From: Pterois miles
Taxonomy: Eukaryota > Chordata > Actinopteri > Perciformes > Scorpaenidae
NCBI GenBank assembly: GCA_947000775.1
Contig: CAMQGK010000110.1
Coordinates: 26,548,001-26,612,000 of the forward strand
Length of the DNA: 64,000 nt
Reading direction: 5' to 3'
A program made the position numbers and the translations under genes. Positions 63,001-64,000 of the stretch are shown one piece after another (position 1 is the first letter of the stretch; each line of letters starts with the position of its first letter). Under the pieces are notes generated by a model. It was not told the origin of the DNA, made no database searches, and worked only from the letters and a program-made list of their open reading frames with translations.

Positions 63001-63501
63001 AGCAGGATGAAGGCCTATACAGCTGCCAGGCGTCTTTCTATCATCATACAGCCACAGTCAGCATTCAAGTGGAGGTCACGAGCAGGGACAAACATTTTGG
63101 TGAGTGTTTAACGTGTTGTATTTTCCATCTAAAATCAGAGTTTACTCAAGACATTCTGATCATATCAACATGCTGAGTTATGCTTTTAGTTTCAGTATGA
63201 GGTTTGCTGAGACTTTTGTTTAATATCTGTGGCTTAGACAACTGTGTCCGTGTATGTATTTCAGCACTTGCGGTCATGATCTCCGTATCTGCGGCCTCGG
63301 CCATCATCCTCGTCCTTGTCGTCACCCTCTGGGTATGCTGGTGAGTTAAATGCCTCCACAGGTGATGTGTTGACGAGCAAGTGAGGGCAACGCTGTCGGT
63401 GGCATGCAATACCAGATAAACAGGATGCGCGGATCGTTAACTCGACTCACCAAAACCCCAGTATCATGCTGTTATTCACAAACAGGAAGCGATGTGGCTG
63501 A
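53986..63501 (+). CDS. Eight-Ig-domain membrane protein of the nectin/PVR group (CD96-like by position)
   Basis: Join of 53986-54052, 56716-57045, 57181-57489, 59675-59956, 60063-60216, 60594-60763, 60889-61170, 61296-61595, 61682-61966, 62077-62239, 62939-63099, 63265-63340 and, tentatively, 63486-63501. This is one frame of 864 codons with no internal stop and GT/AG at every junction. Residues: signal 1-22, V 23-132, C1 133-235, C1-like 236-329, I 330-437, C1 438-531, C1 532-631, C1 632-726, I 727-834, TM 837-858. About 18 N-x-S/T sequons suggest a heavily glycosylated ectodomain. Domain boundaries are phase 1; both I domains are split in phase 2 just before a D-D-G or S-D-G, as in nectin D3. 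CD96 lies next to NECTIN3 in mammals, in the same orientation, but has three Ig domains and a mucin stalk, so orthology is an inference. The last exon is uncertain. Confidence 0.82.
54053..56715 (+). other. Gene 2 intron 1
   Basis: 2.7 kb between signal and V exons. Contains repeat family 2 material at 55.5-55.8 and probably 56.3-56.4 kb; no further exon seen. Confidence 0.75.
55540..55800. repeat. Interspersed repeat family 2, copy 3
   Basis: Contains ACATTCATGGTCCCCAGATG, ATTTCAACAACTATTGGATAG and CCATGAAACTGAGTTCAGA. Related sequence at 56,280-56,420 (GCTAATTAGCAAGTTAA, TTAGCGTGGC) may be the rest of the same element. Confidence 0.55.
56716..57045 (+). CDS. Gene 2 exon 2: Ig-V domain
   Basis: 330-bp phase-1/1 exon, acceptor GTGTCTCAG ending 56715, donor GTAAGC at 57046. 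Translation shows NITAVLGEYVYLGC (B-strand Cys), Trp in SADWKRQ, and EGEYICEF (F-strand Cys, with Glu in place of the usual Asp/Ser before Gly). It resembles nectin V domains overall, but no convincing A-x6-G or T-F/Y-P motif is visible. Sequons are NIT, NLT and NVS. Confidence 0.87.
57181..57489 (+). CDS. Gene 2 exon 3: Ig-C1 domain (D2)
   Basis: 309-bp phase-1/1 exon, acceptor TTCACAG ending 57180, donor GTAAGC at 57490. Encodes ARPDIQILVDAE, VSCSAVGG, Trp in QISWLVDG, and VTCVVQHPTLP, the nectin-D2-like F-strand signature. An extra Cys (DGCPP) follows the C strand. Sequons are NGS and NGT. Confidence 0.87.
57490..59674 (+). other. Gene 2 intron 3
   Basis: 2.2 kb between D2 and D3, with repeat family 3 copy 2. 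It is by far the longest intron downstream of the V exon, and marks a seam between the nectin-like first two domains and the repeated domain array. Confidence 0.75.
58080..58640 (+). repeat. Interspersed repeat family 3, copy 2
   Basis: Contains AACAATGGATCAAATGACTA, TTTCAGCTCATTGTTTTGG and CTTGTTTCTGCTCCCC. Non-coding, within the intron between D2 and D3 of gene 2. Confidence 0.6.
59675..59956 (+). CDS. Gene 2 exon 4: Ig-C1-like domain (D3), Trp missing
   Basis: 282-bp phase-1/1 exon, acceptor TTTTTAG ending 59674, donor GTGAGT at 59957. Encodes RPNVTIKAEM, VSCISSGGRP and VSCVFDHPKF. Both core Cys are present, but the C-strand Trp is absent: the expected site reads DIALALNT. Length and Cys spacing fit C1-type neighbours. 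Confidence 0.82.
60063..60216 (+). CDS. Gene 2 exon 5: first half of I-type domain (D4)
   Basis: 154-bp exon, acceptor TTCTGTAG ending 60062, donor GTAAGA at 60217, phase 1 to 2. It encodes YLSVQLLHSELGSSGED, an acidic/Gly-rich stretch, then TIISLQVTGNVPHYNVTCKK. Aligned on the following DG, Leu occupies the usual B-strand Cys and Cys the usual Trp position. Confidence 0.8.
60594..60763 (+). CDS. Gene 2 exon 6: second half of I-type domain (D4)
   Basis: 170-bp exon, acceptor CCCTCTAG ending 60593, donor GTAGGT at 60764, phase 2 to 1. Encodes DDGPLPEGVELVDSS, closely parallel to nectin-3 LDGLMPEGVEIS, then HAGLYECFVSYHH with the F-strand Cys, and FNVTV. Confidence 0.82.
60889..61170 (+). CDS. 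Gene 2 exon 7: Ig-C1 domain (D5)
   Basis: 282-bp phase-1/1 exon, acceptor CATTTCAG ending 60888, donor GTATGT at 61171. Encodes VPPTIQVDLQ, IECSAT, Trp in NMSWLLPEG and AECVINHPAFEEPE. Additional Cys residues occur in LPAC and at the exon end (LPLC). Sequons are NMS, NFT, NGS and NRS. Confidence 0.85.
61296..61595 (+). CDS. Gene 2 exon 8: Ig-C1 domain (D6)
   Basis: 300-bp phase-1/1 exon, acceptor CCACGCAG ending 61295, donor GTATGT at 61596. Encodes AHPNITVNSSTEW, VDCSVD, Trp in ATITWHVEN and LTCMVEHPSLEAPEKR. The pattern is that of C1-like third domains in CD96/nectin relatives. Confidence 0.85.
61682..61966 (+). CDS. Gene 2 exon 9: Ig-C1 domain (D7)
   Basis: 285-bp phase-1/1 exon, acceptor CTTTCCAG ending 61681, donor GTGAGT at 61967. 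Encodes KAPVLSVSVV, AVCDCRGES, Trp in NLAWILPEN and LTCVYQFKHG. The WILPEN block echoes WLLPEG of D5. Confidence 0.85.
62077..62239 (+). CDS. Gene 2 exon 10: first half of I-type domain (D8)
   Basis: 163-bp exon, acceptor TTCTGCAG ending 62076, donor GTGATG at 62240 (weak), phase 1 to 2. Encodes YISSLRVLNNTTPLQSRYGG and, near its end, ILLRVEGNVPEYNLNCK. It is parallel to D4, with the same Leu and Cys at the expected Cys and Trp positions. Confidence 0.78.
62500..62790 (+). repeat. Interspersed repeat family 4, gene 2 intron copy
   Basis: Contains TCAGCAAATCTCATGAAAGG and CATCCTGCTGTAAATACTCA, matching the nectin-3 intron copy in the same order and strand. It lies in the intron that splits D8. 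Confidence 0.5.
62939..63099 (+). CDS. Gene 2 exon 11: second half of I-type domain (D8)
   Basis: 161-bp exon, acceptor GTTTCAG ending 62938, donor GTGAGT at 63100, phase 2 to 1. Encodes RSDGSFVLMDGVAM, DEGLYSCQASFYHH (F-strand Cys, parallel to D4 GLYECFVSYHH) and the membrane-proximal VEVTSRDKHF. Confidence 0.83.
63265..63340 (+). CDS. Gene 2 exon 12: transmembrane helix
   Basis: 76-bp exon, acceptor ATTTCAG ending 63264, donor GTGAGT at 63341, phase 1 to 2. Encodes ALAVMISVSAASAIILVLVV followed by TLWVC, a single hydrophobic helix of about 24 residues with no charged residue inside. Confidence 0.82.
63486..63501 (+). CDS. Gene 2 candidate last coding exon: very short tail (WKRCG, stop)
   Basis: After acceptor CACAAACAG (ending 63485) the frame closes a Trp codon, reads KRCG and stops at TGA 63499-63501. 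The acceptor has a poor pyrimidine tract. Rival acceptors end at 63461 (same stop, tail of about a dozen residues) and at 63599, 63602 and 63626 (a stop soon after, in another frame). An open frame at 63603-63826 encodes a basic sequence (KKDGKRFKKS) but no acceptor puts it in frame. An AATAAA at 63946-63951 suggests the transcript ends near the window edge. Confidence 0.4.
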
Positions 63502-63945
63502 AGCAGACAGGTGCCTCTGCCACCACAGCCCTGCTTGTAGACAGGTAGAACATGTGAGATAAACAGACTGATTCTCCAGTTTCCTGCTCTGGCTTTTAGC
63601 AGTGTTACTTCTGGCACTTTCTGCAGTAGACTGCTATTTATTGGCCCATCATCATCAATGCCACATTGCAAAAAAAGATGGTAAAAGGTTCAAAAAGTCC
63701 ACATCTTCGGAAGTTATTAGTATAATGAAATGCGAGCCGCCATTCATCAATGAGAAAAATCCACAAATCCATATCTTAATCGTATTGCCGTTGGAAAAAA
63801 CTCAGTCACTCGTCTTTTACAACTGATGTGGGATATCTGTCATGATCCTATGGCTTCTGCCAGCTGAAGTTTCCAGTTTTCACATTCACTGCCAAATCTA
63901 ACTTCTCTCAAGAATGTCTGGATCAGATCAGGCCTCGCTGCTGTG

Positions 63946-63951
63946 AATAAA
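63946..63951 (+). promoter_or_regulatory. Candidate poly(A) signal of gene 2
   Basis: A canonical AATAAA lies about 445 bp after the tentative stop and is followed within 30 bp by GTGGTTCAGTGG, a G/T-rich element. It is the only AATAAA I noticed downstream of the TM exon in the window. Confidence 0.4.
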
Positions 63952-64000
63952 GCTGCACCGTGCAGCACAACAGTGGTTCAGTGGCCATTTCAATAGGCCT

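Noticed and set aside
63602..63826. 74-codon frame with a basic stretch as a cytoplasmic tail of gene 2
   Set aside because: Acceptors at 63,599, 63,602 and 63,626 all enter a different frame that stops near 63,685; no splice in phase reaches it.

Overview
The window looks like teleost (percomorph-type fish) nuclear DNA. It is AT-rich and intron-rich, with GT/AG-bounded exons, long (GT)n microsatellites, tRNA-derived SINE remnants and several short interspersed repeats of a kind common in fish. No prokaryotic gene organisation, rRNA, functional tRNA or CRISPR array is visible. Almost all short open frames in the window are chance frames in introns or intergenic DNA. Two genes can be supported, both on the + strand and both in the nectin/PVR branch of the immunoglobulin superfamily.

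Gene 1 (17,066-29,344) is nectin-3, lacking only its 5' end, since the signal-peptide exon must lie upstream. Five exons encode Ig-V, Ig-C1, a split Ig-C2/I domain, and one large exon with stalk, transmembrane helix and cytoplasmic tail ending in the afadin-binding PDZ ligand EWYV. Splice sites and phases are all coherent. The first 17 kb is read as intron 1 or upstream DNA. It holds a 46-bp minisatellite, a tRNA-derived SINE and a 109-bp GT tract. Downstream of the stop, a long probable 3' UTR runs to a polyadenylation signal near 30.5 kb or 32.9 kb.

From about 32.9 to 53.9 kb I find no gene. This intergenic stretch carries copies of several repeats, a decayed LINE reverse-transcriptase fragment (about 42.1 kb) and a suspicious homopolymer-ridden block (about 43.0-43.2 kb) that may be poor-quality sequence.

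Gene 2 (53,986 to about 63,501) is the most interesting object. It is a 12-13 exon type I membrane protein of roughly 860 residues with eight Ig domains (V-C1-C1-I-C1-C1-C1-I), about 18 N-glycosylation sequons, one transmembrane helix and, on the reading I favour, an extremely short tail. Its place next to nectin-3 in the same orientation matches mammalian CD96, but CD96 has three Ig domains and a mucin-like stalk. This gene also lacks the nectin/TIGIT V-domain signatures and has two I-type domains in which the B-strand Cys and C-strand Trp are replaced by Leu and Cys. The shared phase-2 intron in the third nectin domain and in both I domains points to descent from a nectin-like ancestor by local duplication, followed by internal domain duplication.

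The two products probably sit on the cell surface. Nectin-3 is an adherens-junction adhesion molecule coupled to afadin. Gene 2 is a candidate adhesion or immune-recognition receptor whose ligand cannot be told from sequence.
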